Below, in pieces: positions 17,996-26,169 of a stretch of 64,000 nt of DNA. A program made the translations under genes and the position numbers. Source of the stretch: Alteromonadaceae bacterium Bs31 (GTDB lineage: Bacteria; Pseudomonadota; Gammaproteobacteria; Pseudomonadales; Cellvibrionaceae); the NCBI GenBank assembly GCA_900177435.1, contig FXAI01000002.1:332386-396385 (forward strand). Reading direction: 5' to 3'. Within the stretch, counting starts at the first letter, position 1. The number at the start of each line of letters is the position of its first letter. The notes beneath the pieces are model-generated. The model was not told where the DNA came from, ran no database searches, and saw nothing but the letters and a program-made list of their open reading frames with translations.

Positions 17996-18373
17996 ATGTT
18001 ATTTTTTTCAGCTTTGCTATTAGTCACTATTGGGCTTGCTCATTCCTACTTAGGCGAGCGCTATATTCTCATCCGCTTGTTTCGACGAGATAATATCCCC
18101 AAAGTTTTAGGCAGTTCCGCCTTCACGAAAAGCACGCTCCGCTTTGCCTGGCACCTTACAACGCTTTGTTGGTTTGGTTTCGCGGGGATTCTTATCTCTT
18201 TGTCCAATGCGCCCTTGGATCGCCGTGCAGTTTTGAATATTATTGCCGCCATATTTTTGGTGCATTTTTTAATGGCTTTTGCAGGTTCCAAAGGAAAGCA
18301 TTTCTCGTGGCTGTTTTTTCTTTCCATAAGCCTTGCAACTTTCTATGTTGCGAATATATCGTCAATGTACTAG
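17996..18373 (+). CDS. four-helix membrane protein of unknown function
   Basis: 125 residues from the ATG at 17996; a GTG at 17972 would add eight residues that do not look like a signal. Four hydrophobic segments are visible, at about 2-15, 45-60, 76-92 and 100-118. The C-terminal half (LNIIAAIFLVHFLMAFAGSKGKHFSWLFF) has the spacing of small inner-membrane proteins with paired helices. It follows the NTF2-like gene by about 70 bases on the same strand. No family is recognised. Confidence 0.6.
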   Translation: MLFFSALLLVTIGLAHSYLGERYILIRLFRRDNIPKVLGSSAFTKSTLRFAWHLTTLCWFGFAGILISLSNAPLDRRAVLNIIAAIFLVHFLMAFAGSKGKHFSWLFFLSISLATFYVANISSMY

Positions 18374-18570
18374 TGTTCTCTGCCTAGCTCTTGTGCAGCC
18401 ATTGGCATATTACTTATTTTTAGCTCTCTAAAGCCAGTGAAACACAATAACTAACTTAGCATTAGAAAAATGCTTAGTGAAAGATCTCACCGACATTTCT
18501 ATATCAGGCTGCTAAACTATTTGCGCCAGGTGGTAAGCAATATTCCAGTTGCCGAGCAAGGATAAAACGA

Positions 18571-19356
18571 ATGTTTAAGGAAAGACTGACTAAATTCCGA
18601 AAATATCTACTATTACTGCTGCCCTTACTCCTTGGCTCTATTGCCGTAGTTATCTTCACCGACAAATCTAATGCCTGTGAGGGATGTTACGTATTAGATA
18701 AAGGTGAGTTTAAGTACATTATTTACGATAACATACCAAAGCACACTATTTTGGGCCTTCACCAAAGTCTGTTAGCAAATAAACCCCACCTGCTTAAGAG
18801 CTTTAATCTGCACGCCGTACCAAAAATTACGCTTAGGGTTTGGGCCAATGAAGAGGCTTACCTGCTTGAGCAGGAGAACACTATAGGTAGCAGGTATCCC
18901 GGTTCCAGAGGCTACGTTACCTTACCGCAAGGGGTAATGGCTGGTGAGCTGAGATTGTTTAAAGGGTCGCACGACTTGAACAAAACAGCGCTTCATGAAT
19001 TTGTGCATTTACTTACTTTAGAGGTGAACCCTTCCTTTGCTAACAATCCTCCTTGGTTATGGGAGGCCATTGCAATCTATAAAAGTGAGCACCAGTGGAA
19101 GTATGCAGAAGCACCCGATTTAATTCGAAGCCGCTTTGATAATATGCTTAAGGGTTTGTATGAAGGTCGCGATACAGCTGCAATATACGAGCTTGGTTAC
19201 ACTATCGGAGAATATATAGAAAACACATGGGGACAAGAAGCGCTTGTTTTACTGATTCAGTCCAACGGTGATTTTAGTGTTTTAAGCGATAAACCACTTA
19301 AGCAGGTATTTTTAGACTGGCAAGGTTTTGTTAAGGAAAAATATTTTAACCTGTAA
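18571..19356 (+). CDS. membrane-anchored HEXXH zinc peptidase-like protein
   Basis: 261 residues. A basic N-terminus and one hydrophobic helix (about 12-30) anchor it or export it. The domain has HEFVH (142-146) and, 18 residues later, WLWEAIAIY, where Glu165 is placed like the third zinc ligand of gluzincins (MA clan). That pattern is typical of the MA-like peptidase domain. Substrate unknown. AAGGA lies eight bases before the ATG. The Cys pair at about 36 and 39 (CEGC), right after the membrane segment, could form a disulfide. Confidence 0.75.
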   Translation: MFKERLTKFRKYLLLLLPLLLGSIAVVIFTDKSNACEGCYVLDKGEFKYIIYDNIPKHTILGLHQSLLANKPHLLKSFNLHAVPKITLRVWANEEAYLLEQENTIGSRYPGSRGYVTLPQGVMAGELRLFKGSHDLNKTALHEFVHLLTLEVNPSFANNPPWLWEAIAIYKSEHQWKYAEAPDLIRSRFDNMLKGLYEGRDTAAIYELGYTIGEYIENTWGQEALVLLIQSNGDFSVLSDKPLKQVFLDWQGFVKEKYFNL

Positions 19357-19417
19357 TACAGGCCTTGCCTGGCAAACCCCTGCACATAGTAAAGTAAGTA
19401 TTTGAATTCGACGAATC

Positions 19418-20377
19418 TTAACTGGCTGAACGGCTTTGGCGCAAAGGCGGCACGCCAAAGACTCTCTTATACGCTCGTGAAAAAGCCGCTTCGGATGTAT
19501 AGCCCAGCTCTTCCGCGAGATCTACCAGGGGAACCGGTGATTGCATTATTTTCATGCGGGCGAGATTCATTCTCCAATCTGTAAGGTACTGTTTAGCGGA
19601 TGTGCCTAACACCTCAGTGAATCGTGCGGAAAACCCCGAGCGGGACATTCCTGCTTTCTCTGCCAGGCGGTCAACGGTCCAGCTTGCTTCCGGGTGGGTA
19701 TGCATAACAGCCAACGCCTTGCCTATTTTTGGGTCCCTTAATGCAGCCAGCCAGCCCATATTTGCCTCGGGCGCGTGCTCAATCCAATAGCGAATGGCCT
19801 GAATGACAATAATGTCAGCAAGGTTCGCAACAACCGTTTCACCCCCTGCTCGGAGCGTGGAAGCTTCTTCTGACATGAGCTGAATGAGCGCCTGAAGTTG
19901 CCCCGGTAACTGGCCGCCCTCGCTCTTCATGTGAATTATTTCCGGTAACTGCTTTACTAGTTTTTCTCCCGCCACATGATCAAAACTGAGTACACCACAG
20001 GTAAGCAAGGTCTCCTCCCCGCCGCCGCCGTAGCGCATAAATTCGAAGCGTTCGGACAGTGTTTTTACCGGAATATCAAAGAAAGGTTGGCAGTGCAGCA
20101 ACTGTTCGGAGGCGATTTCGTGCCCTTCTCCCCTGGGCAGCAGAGCCAGATCTCCAGCGCGTAAAAAGACGTCTTGCTGGTTTTTAAGTCGTAGCCAGCA
20201 GCCGCCCTGGGTGACAATGTGAAACATCATCTTCCCTTCCATGGCGGGCATTTCTACTCCCCAGGGTGCGGAGAATTCCGACTTAGCATAAATCAGCCCG
20301 TTAAGCCTTAGAGAATACAGGGTTTCCCCAAGGGTATCTGAAGATTCGGGTATGTTGCGCTGTTTACTCATCTTCAC
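19418..20377 (-). CDS. AraC-family transcriptional regulator, cupin type
   Basis: 319 residues. The N-terminal 190 residues are a cupin-like ligand-binding domain (MFHIVTQGGCWLRLKNQQDVFLRAGDLALLPRG). The C-terminus (about 215-315) has two helix-turn-helix units, ending in LGYTSEAAFSRAYKRVFGVPP, the AraC signature. The start is GTG at 20377 with GGGAGG six bases upstream. It is divergent from the NmrA-like gene; regulators of this cupin subtype commonly control the oxidoreductase genes next to them, so it probably responds to a small reactive or toxic molecule and controls that cluster. Confidence 0.9.
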   Translation of the reverse strand: MKMSKQRNIPESSDTLGETLYSLRLNGLIYAKSEFSAPWGVEMPAMEGKMMFHIVTQGGCWLRLKNQQDVFLRAGDLALLPRGEGHEIASEQLLHCQPFFDIPVKTLSERFEFMRYGGGGEETLLTCGVLSFDHVAGEKLVKQLPEIIHMKSEGGQLPGQLQALIQLMSEEASTLRAGGETVVANLADIIVIQAIRYWIEHAPEANMGWLAALRDPKIGKALAVMHTHPEASWTVDRLAEKAGMSRSGFSARFTEVLGTSAKQYLTDWRMNLARMKIMQSPVPLVDLAEELGYTSEAAFSRAYKRVFGVPPLRQSRSAS

Positions 20378-20519
20378 TCTCAGCCTCCCTCGCTTTAGAC
20401 GAACTGCAAAGAACTATAGATGTATGAGCATTAAACATCAAGGTTCGCTTTTGTAAGATTGTCTGCGTTCTCCAAGAGGACGTTGCAACACTTCATTCAC
20501 AAGTAAAGCGAGATAGATT
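20378..20519. promoter_or_regulatory. divergent promoter region of AraC regulator and NmrA operon
   Basis: 142 bases between two divergent starts. It must hold promoters for both directions and, by analogy with the family, the AraC binding site. I cannot assign a -35/-10 pair with confidence. Confidence 0.5.
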
Positions 20520-21350
20520 ATGAAAAACGAAACGATTGCCATCGTGGGGTCCACAGGAAAAACAGGGGTACGTGTACTCACGCAATTACAAGAGCGCGGC
20601 TATGCAACACGCGGGTTGTCCCGTAACAGTGAGCACCCCTTTGACTGGGGGGATAGAACTACCTGGAAAAGTGCTTTGCGCGGTGTGCACTCTGCCTATG
20701 TTACCTACTATCCAGACCTTGCGGTGCCGCAGGCAGAAAACGATATGCGCGCTTTTGTAGAGTTGGCCAAGTCTGTAGGCCTACAGCATATCGTACTGCT
20801 GTCTGGACGCGGTGAAGAAGGTGCGCAGCGAGCAGAAGAATTGGTAAAAAACAGTGGGCTGGAATGGAATATTGTGCGCGCCAGCTGGTTTATGCAGAAC
20901 TTCAGTGAAAGTTTTATGTTGGAGGGCATTCAAGCGGGTGAGCTGATATTGCCAGAACCAAAAGCAAACGAACCTTTTATTGATGTGGATGACATTGCTG
21001 ATGTAACGGTTGCTGCATTAACCCGAACAGATTTGCGCAACCAGTTACTAGAACTTACAGGCCCGGAGATTCTCTCTTTTGATAACTGTATTCAGCTCAT
21101 AGCAGAGGGGAGTAAACGCAGTATTACTTTTACTACCGCACCCATAGCAGCCTACATTAGCGCCGCTAAAGCCGAAGGTCTACCCGAAGATATTGCTTGG
21201 CTGATTAATGAATTATTCGTGAATGTATTGGATGGCCGCAATGAATCTACCACCGATACGGTGGAGCGTGTACTTGGGCGGCCTGCCAGACGTTTTCTGG
21301 ATTATGTGAAGACCACTGTGCCTACAGGAGTTTGGTCTACAGCGAACTAG
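20520..21350 (+). CDS. NmrA-like NAD(P)-binding oxidoreductase
   Basis: 276 residues of the atypical short-chain dehydrogenase type. The N-terminus has IAIVGSTGKTGVRVLTQLQERGY, with the GxxGxxG dinucleotide loop. QHIVLLSGRGEEGAQRAEELVKNSGLEWNIVRASWFMQNFSE matches the NmrA/quinone-reductase-like group, where a Tyr-Lys pair is often lost. FIDVDDIADVTVAAL is the usual C-terminal element. These proteins bind NADP(H) and act as reductases or redox sensors. It leads the cluster with a DUF1772 and a DUF4345 gene, controlled by the divergent AraC protein. Length is normal. Confidence 0.85.
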   Translation: MKNETIAIVGSTGKTGVRVLTQLQERGYATRGLSRNSEHPFDWGDRTTWKSALRGVHSAYVTYYPDLAVPQAENDMRAFVELAKSVGLQHIVLLSGRGEEGAQRAEELVKNSGLEWNIVRASWFMQNFSESFMLEGIQAGELILPEPKANEPFIDVDDIADVTVAALTRTDLRNQLLELTGPEILSFDNCIQLIAEGSKRSITFTTAPIAAYISAAKAEGLPEDIAWLINELFVNVLDGRNESTTDTVERVLGRPARRFLDYVKTTVPTGVWSTAN

Positions 21351-21384
21351 TGGTGAGAACGACTGAGATTAAAGGAGACTTCAG

Positions 21385-21840
21385 ATGATAGTACTGCTTA
21401 TTGTGTTGACCGGTCTTATGGCCGGCACCTACTTCGCTTTCTCTGTATTTATTATGAAATCGTTAGATGCCTTGCCGGCCCTTCAGGCCGCGCAGGCAAT
21501 GAATAAAATAAACGATGTGATTGTTAATACCGCATTTTTACCGATATTTTTCGGCAGCACACTCTGGTATGCCGGGCTCATTGTATGGTCGGTCGCCGAT
21601 TGGCAGAGAGGCGAATCCTTACTGCTTGTTGCAGCTGCATTTGTCTACATACTCGGTATGTTTTTTGTGACCGCGTTCGGCAATGTGCCCTTGAATAACC
21701 AGCTAAAGGAAAGTGAAAGCCACGAGTCCAGCCTGGCGCTAGTTTGGCAGCTGTATCGGCAAAAATGGACTCAATTAAATCATGTGCGCATGCTTAGCTG
21801 TGCTTTGGCCTGTGCCTTATTGGTGATAGCGAAAACCTGA
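21385..21840 (+). CDS. DUF1772 (anthrone oxygenase-like) membrane protein
   Basis: 151 residues with four hydrophobic helices (about 2-22, 53-70, 77-96 and 132-148). The conserved 'NVPLNNQL' segment in the loop after helix three is the signature of DUF1772, a family that includes anthrone oxygenase-like proteins. AAAGGAG precedes the ATG by seven bases, and the gene starts 34 bases after the NmrA-like stop, so the two are probably one transcript. Function in this setting is unknown. Confidence 0.85.
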   Translation: MIVLLIVLTGLMAGTYFAFSVFIMKSLDALPALQAAQAMNKINDVIVNTAFLPIFFGSTLWYAGLIVWSVADWQRGESLLLVAAAFVYILGMFFVTAFGNVPLNNQLKESESHESSLALVWQLYRQKWTQLNHVRMLSCALACALLVIAKT

Positions 21841-21887
21841 TTTATTCAACTAAACAAAGCAAGAGTAAATGATTGGGAGCATTCCTT

Positions 21888-22304
21888 ATGAAAAAACTAT
21901 ACATTAAAAGTTATGTGTTCATCGCGGGCCTTGTGATGCTGTTTGTGGGTTTATATACAGCGCTTACGCCATTAGAGTATGTGGCAGCAATGACCTCGGG
22001 AAACACCCTGCCCTCTATTAATATGCTAAGCGATTTACGGGGTATGGGTGGCATGTTGGTAGTACTTGGTGTTTATGTATTGCTCAGCGCGTTCCGCAGT
22101 GCGTGGCGGCAACCAGCCTTAATGCTTGCAGCGTCTGTTTATGCCACTTTTGTGGTGTTCAGAAGCCTGGGTTTCGCCCTGGACGGTACACCCGAGCTTG
22201 CTATTATGAGTGCGTACGGGATAGAACTGGTACTGGCGCTTGCGGGTGTTACCTTGCTAAAAGCAAGGGAGACTAAGCAAGATATGACAGCGGTATCCAT
22301 TTAA
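21888..22304 (+). CDS. DUF4345 membrane protein
   Basis: 138 residues from the ATG at 21888; GGGAG lies nine bases upstream, and an in-frame TTG at 21873 is less likely. There are four helices. The 'SDLRGMGGMLVVLGVYVLLSAF' segment with its conserved Arg-Gly-Gly region, and the VFRSLGFALDG segment, fit DUF4345. It is the third gene of the NmrA cluster, 47 bases after DUF1772. Role unknown. Confidence 0.8.
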   Translation: MKKLYIKSYVFIAGLVMLFVGLYTALTPLEYVAAMTSGNTLPSINMLSDLRGMGGMLVVLGVYVLLSAFRSAWRQPALMLAASVYATFVVFRSLGFALDGTPELAIMSAYGIELVLALAGVTLLKARETKQDMTAVSI

Positions 22305-22315
22305 GTGGCGGATTG

Positions 22316-22825
22316 ATGAAAAAAGTAGCGATCTTTGGCAAACCGGGTAGCGGTAAATCCACACTGGCCAGGCGTCTGGCGTCAGTGAGTGGCTTACCGC
22401 TACACCCCTTGGATTCCATTTTATACAAAAGCGATGGTCAGTTTGTAGAACGAGAGAGTTACGATAGGCAACACACAACTCTTTTATCGTCTGAGAATTG
22501 GATTATTGATGGCCTCGGCCCGCTCGATTCCTTTTATAAAAGGCTTGAAGCAGCAGACACACTGATCTATATAGATTTACCCTATAGTGTAAGTTATTAC
22601 TTCGTGACAAAACGACTTATTAAAGGTTTACTCATTAAGCCCGAAGGCTGGCCAGAGGGCAGCTCGGTGTTAAATGGTACTTTGCAAAGCTATAAAGTGT
22701 TAAAGCGCTGTCCAAAATTCTGGAATAATGCATTTTTGCAAAGACTACAAAAGATATCAGTGAACAAAAAGTTACATATAATTCGCTCGACCTCTGGGTT
22801 GAAAAAGTTTATTCCAGGTTGCTAG
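22316..22825 (+). CDS. P-loop kinase, FlaR/topology-modulation-like
   Basis: 169 residues from the ATG at 22316. It begins with a Walker A motif, KVAIFGKPGSGKSTLARRLA, and continues with LPLHPLDSILYK and a SENWIIDGLGPLDSFYKRLEAADTLIYID segment. That order matches the adenylate-kinase-like 'topology modulation protein' (FlaR) group, which bind ATP and probably phosphorylate small molecules. The C-terminal lid region with basic residues is present. It begins 11 bases after the DUF4345 stop, so it may be part of the same transcript, though its function seems unrelated. Confidence 0.8.
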   Translation: MKKVAIFGKPGSGKSTLARRLASVSGLPLHPLDSILYKSDGQFVERESYDRQHTTLLSSENWIIDGLGPLDSFYKRLEAADTLIYIDLPYSVSYYFVTKRLIKGLLIKPEGWPEGSSVLNGTLQSYKVLKRCPKFWNNAFLQRLQKISVNKKLHIIRSTSGLKKFIPGC

Positions 22826-22970
22826 AAGTTATTGCCTACCGCAAGCCAGCAAGCTCACTTCGTTTGCAGCATGGCACTAGCACCACACCTGCCTGTTTAA
22901 ATGAGTGGCTATCAATGCCAAAGTCTTTTGCAGCAGGAACACCTCTCATACACAACTAGCATAAGTAGGT

Positions 22971-23864
22971 ATGCACATGTCGCTGCAGCGAAAAAACGTA
23001 TCTTTAGTACTGGGCAGTGGGGGCGCAAGAGGTTTGGCTCACATTGGTGTTATTCATTGGCTAGAGGAACATAACTATGTTATTTCCTCCGTTTCTGGCT
23101 GCTCAATGGGTGCTTTAGTGGGTGGTATATATGCTACGGGTAAGCTTGATGAATTTGAGCGCTGGGTGCGAGCTATAACCAAATTGGATATTCTCACCCT
23201 CCTAGACATTTCATGGAAGAGTAGTGGTTTAGTGAAAGGCGATAAAATAATAAACACGCTAACAAAATTAGTGGGTGATATCGCAATAGAAGACTTAGAT
23301 ATCAAGTTTACGGCGGTCGCTGCAGATATTAAGAATGAAAAGGAAGTATGGATGAATTCAGGCAGGCTATTCGACGCCATTAGAGCCTCTATATCTCTGC
23401 CACTATTTTTTACCCCCTATGATCACAAGGGCGTTCAGCTAATAGATGGCGGCGTTTTAAACCCGGTACCCATAGCGCCTACCTTTGGAGACAATACAGA
23501 TATTACTCTCGCTGTAAATCTTGGTGGTAAGGTTCAGCACACGGAGCAGACTCCAGCGTCAATTAACTTGCCTAAACAAGAAGAAGGTGACCCATCGTTT
23601 ACTGCCAAAATTGGCCAGTTTGTCGAAAACTTTAATGAATCTGGCGAGAATGCCATAAACGAAAAATGGGGTGCTTACGACATCGCAAACCAGGCATTTG
23701 ATGCAATGCAAAGTACTATATCCAGGCAAAAGCTGGCCGCCTATCCTCCGGATATCTCAATAGAAATATCAAGGAATGCCTGTGGTACCTTAGAGTTCGA
23801 CAGAGCCGATGAAATGATCCGCTTAGGTTATTCTCTATGTGAACAACAGTTCGGCGAATTGTGA
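22971..23864 (+). CDS. patatin-like phospholipase (RssA-like)
   Basis: 297 residues. All patatin elements are present: the oxyanion loop VLGSGGARGLAHIGV, the nucleophile elbow GCSMG (Ser45) and the catalytic Asp in LIDGGVLNPVP (Asp159). Such enzymes cleave acyl chains from phospholipids or other acyl esters with a Ser-Asp dyad. There is no signal peptide, so it acts in the cytoplasm or at the inner face of the membrane. A second ATG two codons further in is a possible start. The C-terminal 80 residues are less conserved. Confidence 0.9.
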   Translation: MHMSLQRKNVSLVLGSGGARGLAHIGVIHWLEEHNYVISSVSGCSMGALVGGIYATGKLDEFERWVRAITKLDILTLLDISWKSSGLVKGDKIINTLTKLVGDIAIEDLDIKFTAVAADIKNEKEVWMNSGRLFDAIRASISLPLFFTPYDHKGVQLIDGGVLNPVPIAPTFGDNTDITLAVNLGGKVQHTEQTPASINLPKQEEGDPSFTAKIGQFVENFNESGENAINEKWGAYDIANQAFDAMQSTISRQKLAAYPPDISIEISRNACGTLEFDRADEMIRLGYSLCEQQFGEL

Positions 23865-23974
23865 GGCCATAGAGCCGCTGGTCAGCGGCGAAAACAAGCA
23901 AGGCGTGGAATAAGCTTGAGCGATATTGTTTACTTCGAAGGGCCTTTATACCTAGTAATGGGAGGCGTAGCACG

Positions 23975-24475
23975 TTGAATAAATATTTTACGACTAAAAG
24001 GCTCGAAGTAAATTTTCTTGCTAAAGGGAATAAGGCCTTAAGTGAAGCGGTGGTTGAGCTGCTCACGGACGAAGTTACACAATACTTGCCTCCCGATTGG
24101 CAGGGCATAAGCGAAAAAGAGCGTGCTGCCGCCTGGCTAGAGGCGCGTATAAAGGAGAGCTCCGTATTCACAATAAAAGCTTGTCAAGCGGAAAGCCTCA
24201 TGGGCTTTCTATTTGTGTATGGCTTAGAGGTTAATAATTCAGAAGTTCGAATTGGCTATATTCTATCGGAAAAATACTGGGGTTATGGTTATGCTAGTGA
24301 ACTTGTTGGCGGTTTGCTCGCGTGGCTGAAGCAAGTTGGCAATGTGACCTCCGTGATCGCCGGCGTCACAAAAGGGCATGCAAGCTCCATAAAAGTATTG
24401 ACCAAAAACGGATTTATACTTTCTACATCTAAGGCTAATACTCATTTCTATAGCCACCAACTAGCGGTTACATAA
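23975..24475 (+). CDS. GNAT-family N-acetyltransferase
   Basis: 166 residues. The start is a TTG, supported by GGGAGG 8-9 bases upstream and by the N-terminal strand (YFTTKRLEVNFL) typical of the RimJ/RimL-like group. The acetyl-CoA region is VRIGYILSEKYWGYGYASELVGGLLAWL, and GVTKGHASSIKVLTKNGFIL matches the last helix and strand. These enzymes acetylate N-termini of ribosomal proteins, antibiotics or small molecules; the substrate is unknown. Confidence 0.85.
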   Translation: MNKYFTTKRLEVNFLAKGNKALSEAVVELLTDEVTQYLPPDWQGISEKERAAAWLEARIKESSVFTIKACQAESLMGFLFVYGLEVNNSEVRIGYILSEKYWGYGYASELVGGLLAWLKQVGNVTSVIAGVTKGHASSIKVLTKNGFILSTSKANTHFYSHQLAVT

Positions 24476-24544
24476 CGAGTTGACACTGGAATTTTCTCTG
24501 CGGCAGCTTAGCTGCGAATACCTGGTGCTGTAAATCGCAATGCG

Positions 24545-24594
24545 CCTATATAAGCACCTATGTCAGTGCCTATATAAACGCCTATATAAACAAG
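24545..24594 (+). repeat. short AT-rich direct repeats
   Basis: Three copies of a GCCTATATAA-type unit at irregular spacing, with a diverged CACCTATG between the first and second. It is not in a reading frame. Confidence 0.55.
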
Positions 24595-24829
24595 TAAATC
24601 ACGTACGTGGATACGTCGCCCGATGCCAGTCATGGAGCGAGTTTTTTTGTTGATGACGTAAGCTATATGTTAGCGCCAAGCACTTCAATGTAATTTGTAA
24701 AGGTAGAAAGAAGCTATGGAAAAGGTTAATTAATCAGAGGCAATAAAATGGACTCTTATTGAAAATCGAGTGCTCGAATAAATGTCATTAAAATTAGTCG
24801 AAGCAAGGGGTAGACCCGATACGCCTATC

Positions 24830-24949
24830 AGAATAGTACGAAGTGTACTTTATTTGTTATGATCATCGCTGGCACACTTTAGCCTGCAAGCGCAGGATCA
24901 AGAGCTGACGTTTCAAGGAGTCGAACCTGTATCGATTAAAGTACCGTAA
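24830..24949 (+). pseudogene. possible remnant of a small secreted protein
   Basis: One frame reads RIVRSVLYLL, then a TGA, then SSLAHFSLQAQDQELTFQGV and a few more residues before TAA. Ignoring the TGA, this is a typical signal peptide (basic start, hydrophobic core, small residues before QAQ) plus a short mature part. No start codon or ribosome-binding site is visible. It may be a broken gene, or chance. Confidence 0.25.
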
Positions 24950-24993
24950 GCGACTTGGCCAACATAGCATTAGTATTCATGAGGAGAGAGCAA

Positions 24994-25500
24994 GTGGAAG
25001 ATAATAACGTTTATACCCCCCCTAAATCGGAGTTGGAAGCCCCCAATACTGTAGACGAGCTGGCTAGCAGATGGGCCAGGCTTTGGGGCGCTTTAATTGA
25101 TGGTGTGATTGGTTTTACTGTAATGATTCCATTGATGTTTATTACAGGCTATTGGGAGCGAGCAATGGCTCAGACCGTCGGCGTGACGGAAACAGTCTTA
25201 TATGCCGTGTTCGGCTTTGTAATATTTGCAGTGTTGCATGGGTACTTTCTTGTTAAAAACGGCCAGACTATTGGCAAAAAAATACTGGGTACAAAAATAG
25301 TCTCGAACGAGACCGGTGAGGTGTTGCCAGTTTGGAAAGTTTTGTTTCTGCGCTACTTACCCGTGAGCGTGGCTGCGAATATTCCGGTGCTAGGAGGGTT
25401 TGTTATCTTAATTAATTATCTATTTGTGTTTAGTAAAAGTAAAAGATGTCTTCATGATTTAATCGCGAGCACAAAGGTTATTAATGTAGACGCACACTAA
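24994..25500 (+). CDS. RDD-family membrane protein
   Basis: 168 residues from a GTG at 24994; GAGGAG lies seven bases upstream, while the frame is open back to 24955 without such a signal. The start of the domain, ELASRWARLWGALIDGVIGF, has the Arg and the Asp of the RDD family, and a final KRCLHDLIASTKVI segment is typical. There are three to four helices. RDD proteins are small inner-membrane proteins of uncertain role, some thought to be transporters. The N-terminal 25 residues (VYTPPKSELEAP) are a short cytoplasmic leader common in this family. Confidence 0.85.
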   Translation: MEDNNVYTPPKSELEAPNTVDELASRWARLWGALIDGVIGFTVMIPLMFITGYWERAMAQTVGVTETVLYAVFGFVIFAVLHGYFLVKNGQTIGKKILGTKIVSNETGEVLPVWKVLFLRYLPVSVAANIPVLGGFVILINYLFVFSKSKRCLHDLIASTKVINVDAH

Positions 25501-25581
25501 GGGCTAAATAAGGTGAGCAAGCATTTTGGCGTGGCTCAGAACTCAAATTTTCGTAGAACTCTGTGAAGGCAGAAAACACTT

Positions 25582-25959
25582 ATGATTGGTTACATAACTC
25601 TGGGGTCTAATGATGTTGTTAAAGCAGCAAAGTTTTATGATCCGCTTTTTGAAATACTGGGCGCTAGTCGGGTATACGATTATGACAGCTATGTTGCTTG
25701 GGCTACAGACGGTGAGCCTGTAATATTTTCAATAACCTCGCCATTCAATGGTGAAGCAGCTACATTCGGAAATGGCACCATGATCGCTCTGAGTGTCGCT
25801 AGCGAACAACAGGTAAATTTGCTACACGAAAAAGCTATTTCGCTAGGTGCTGTAAACGAAGGTGAGCCAGGTGAGCGGGCAGGTGGATACTACTGTGCGT
25901 ACTTCAGGGACCTGGATGGAAACAAACTGAATTTTCATGTTAAGCCAAAAAACTCTTAA
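25582..25959 (+). CDS. VOC-family (glyoxalase/dioxygenase-like) protein
   Basis: 125 residues. It starts with MIGYITLGSNDVVKAAKFYDPLFEILG, the first beta-alpha module of the vicinal-oxygen-chelate fold, and ends with AYFRDLDGNKLNFHVKP, the second. In this subgroup the first His ligand is replaced (LGSNDV), while a later His (NFHVK) remains. Members bind divalent metals or simple ligands and include fosfomycin and bleomycin resistance proteins and glyoxalases; this copy cannot be assigned. Length is normal for a single-module protein. Confidence 0.85.
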   Translation: MIGYITLGSNDVVKAAKFYDPLFEILGASRVYDYDSYVAWATDGEPVIFSITSPFNGEAATFGNGTMIALSVASEQQVNLLHEKAISLGAVNEGEPGERAGGYYCAYFRDLDGNKLNFHVKPKNS

Positions 25960-26169
25960 AAAATAGGGTACGCGGGCCTGATATTCTCTATCAAACAAAC
26001 TGATTTTATAGAAACTGTGGTGGTCGCTTTCCAGTTGCTCGCTCCTCGACGTCGAAAATTCATCTTCCATTCTAAGTATGGCTACAGGAAATATTTTAGA
26101 ACGTAAAACCTACTTATCTAGTAGCCATGCGTCAATGTTTGTGTAAAATATTGTTTGCTTGAGCTGATG

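Larger units (their letters stand above)
24476..24993. other. intergenic region with repeats and a decayed fragment
   Basis: About 520 bases without an intact gene. It holds the CCTATATAA repeats at 24545 and a fragment that looks like a broken secreted protein at 24830. GAGTCGAACC near 24919 reads on the minus strand like a tRNA T-arm, but the rest does not fold as a tRNA. Confidence 0.5.

Noticed and set aside
24915-24949. tRNA-like GAGTCGAACC on the plus strand (T-arm in reverse complement)
   Set aside because: Only the T-loop pattern fits; the T-stem has two mismatches and no anticodon arm or acceptor stem can be drawn.
16358-25959. Integron-like run of small plus-strand genes (GNAT, RDD, VOC, unknown membrane proteins)
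   Set aside because: Such cargo is typical of cassettes, but I found no attC-type inverted repeats with GTTRRRY and RYYYAAC cores between the genes, several genes lie on the minus strand or in operons, and no integrase is in the window.
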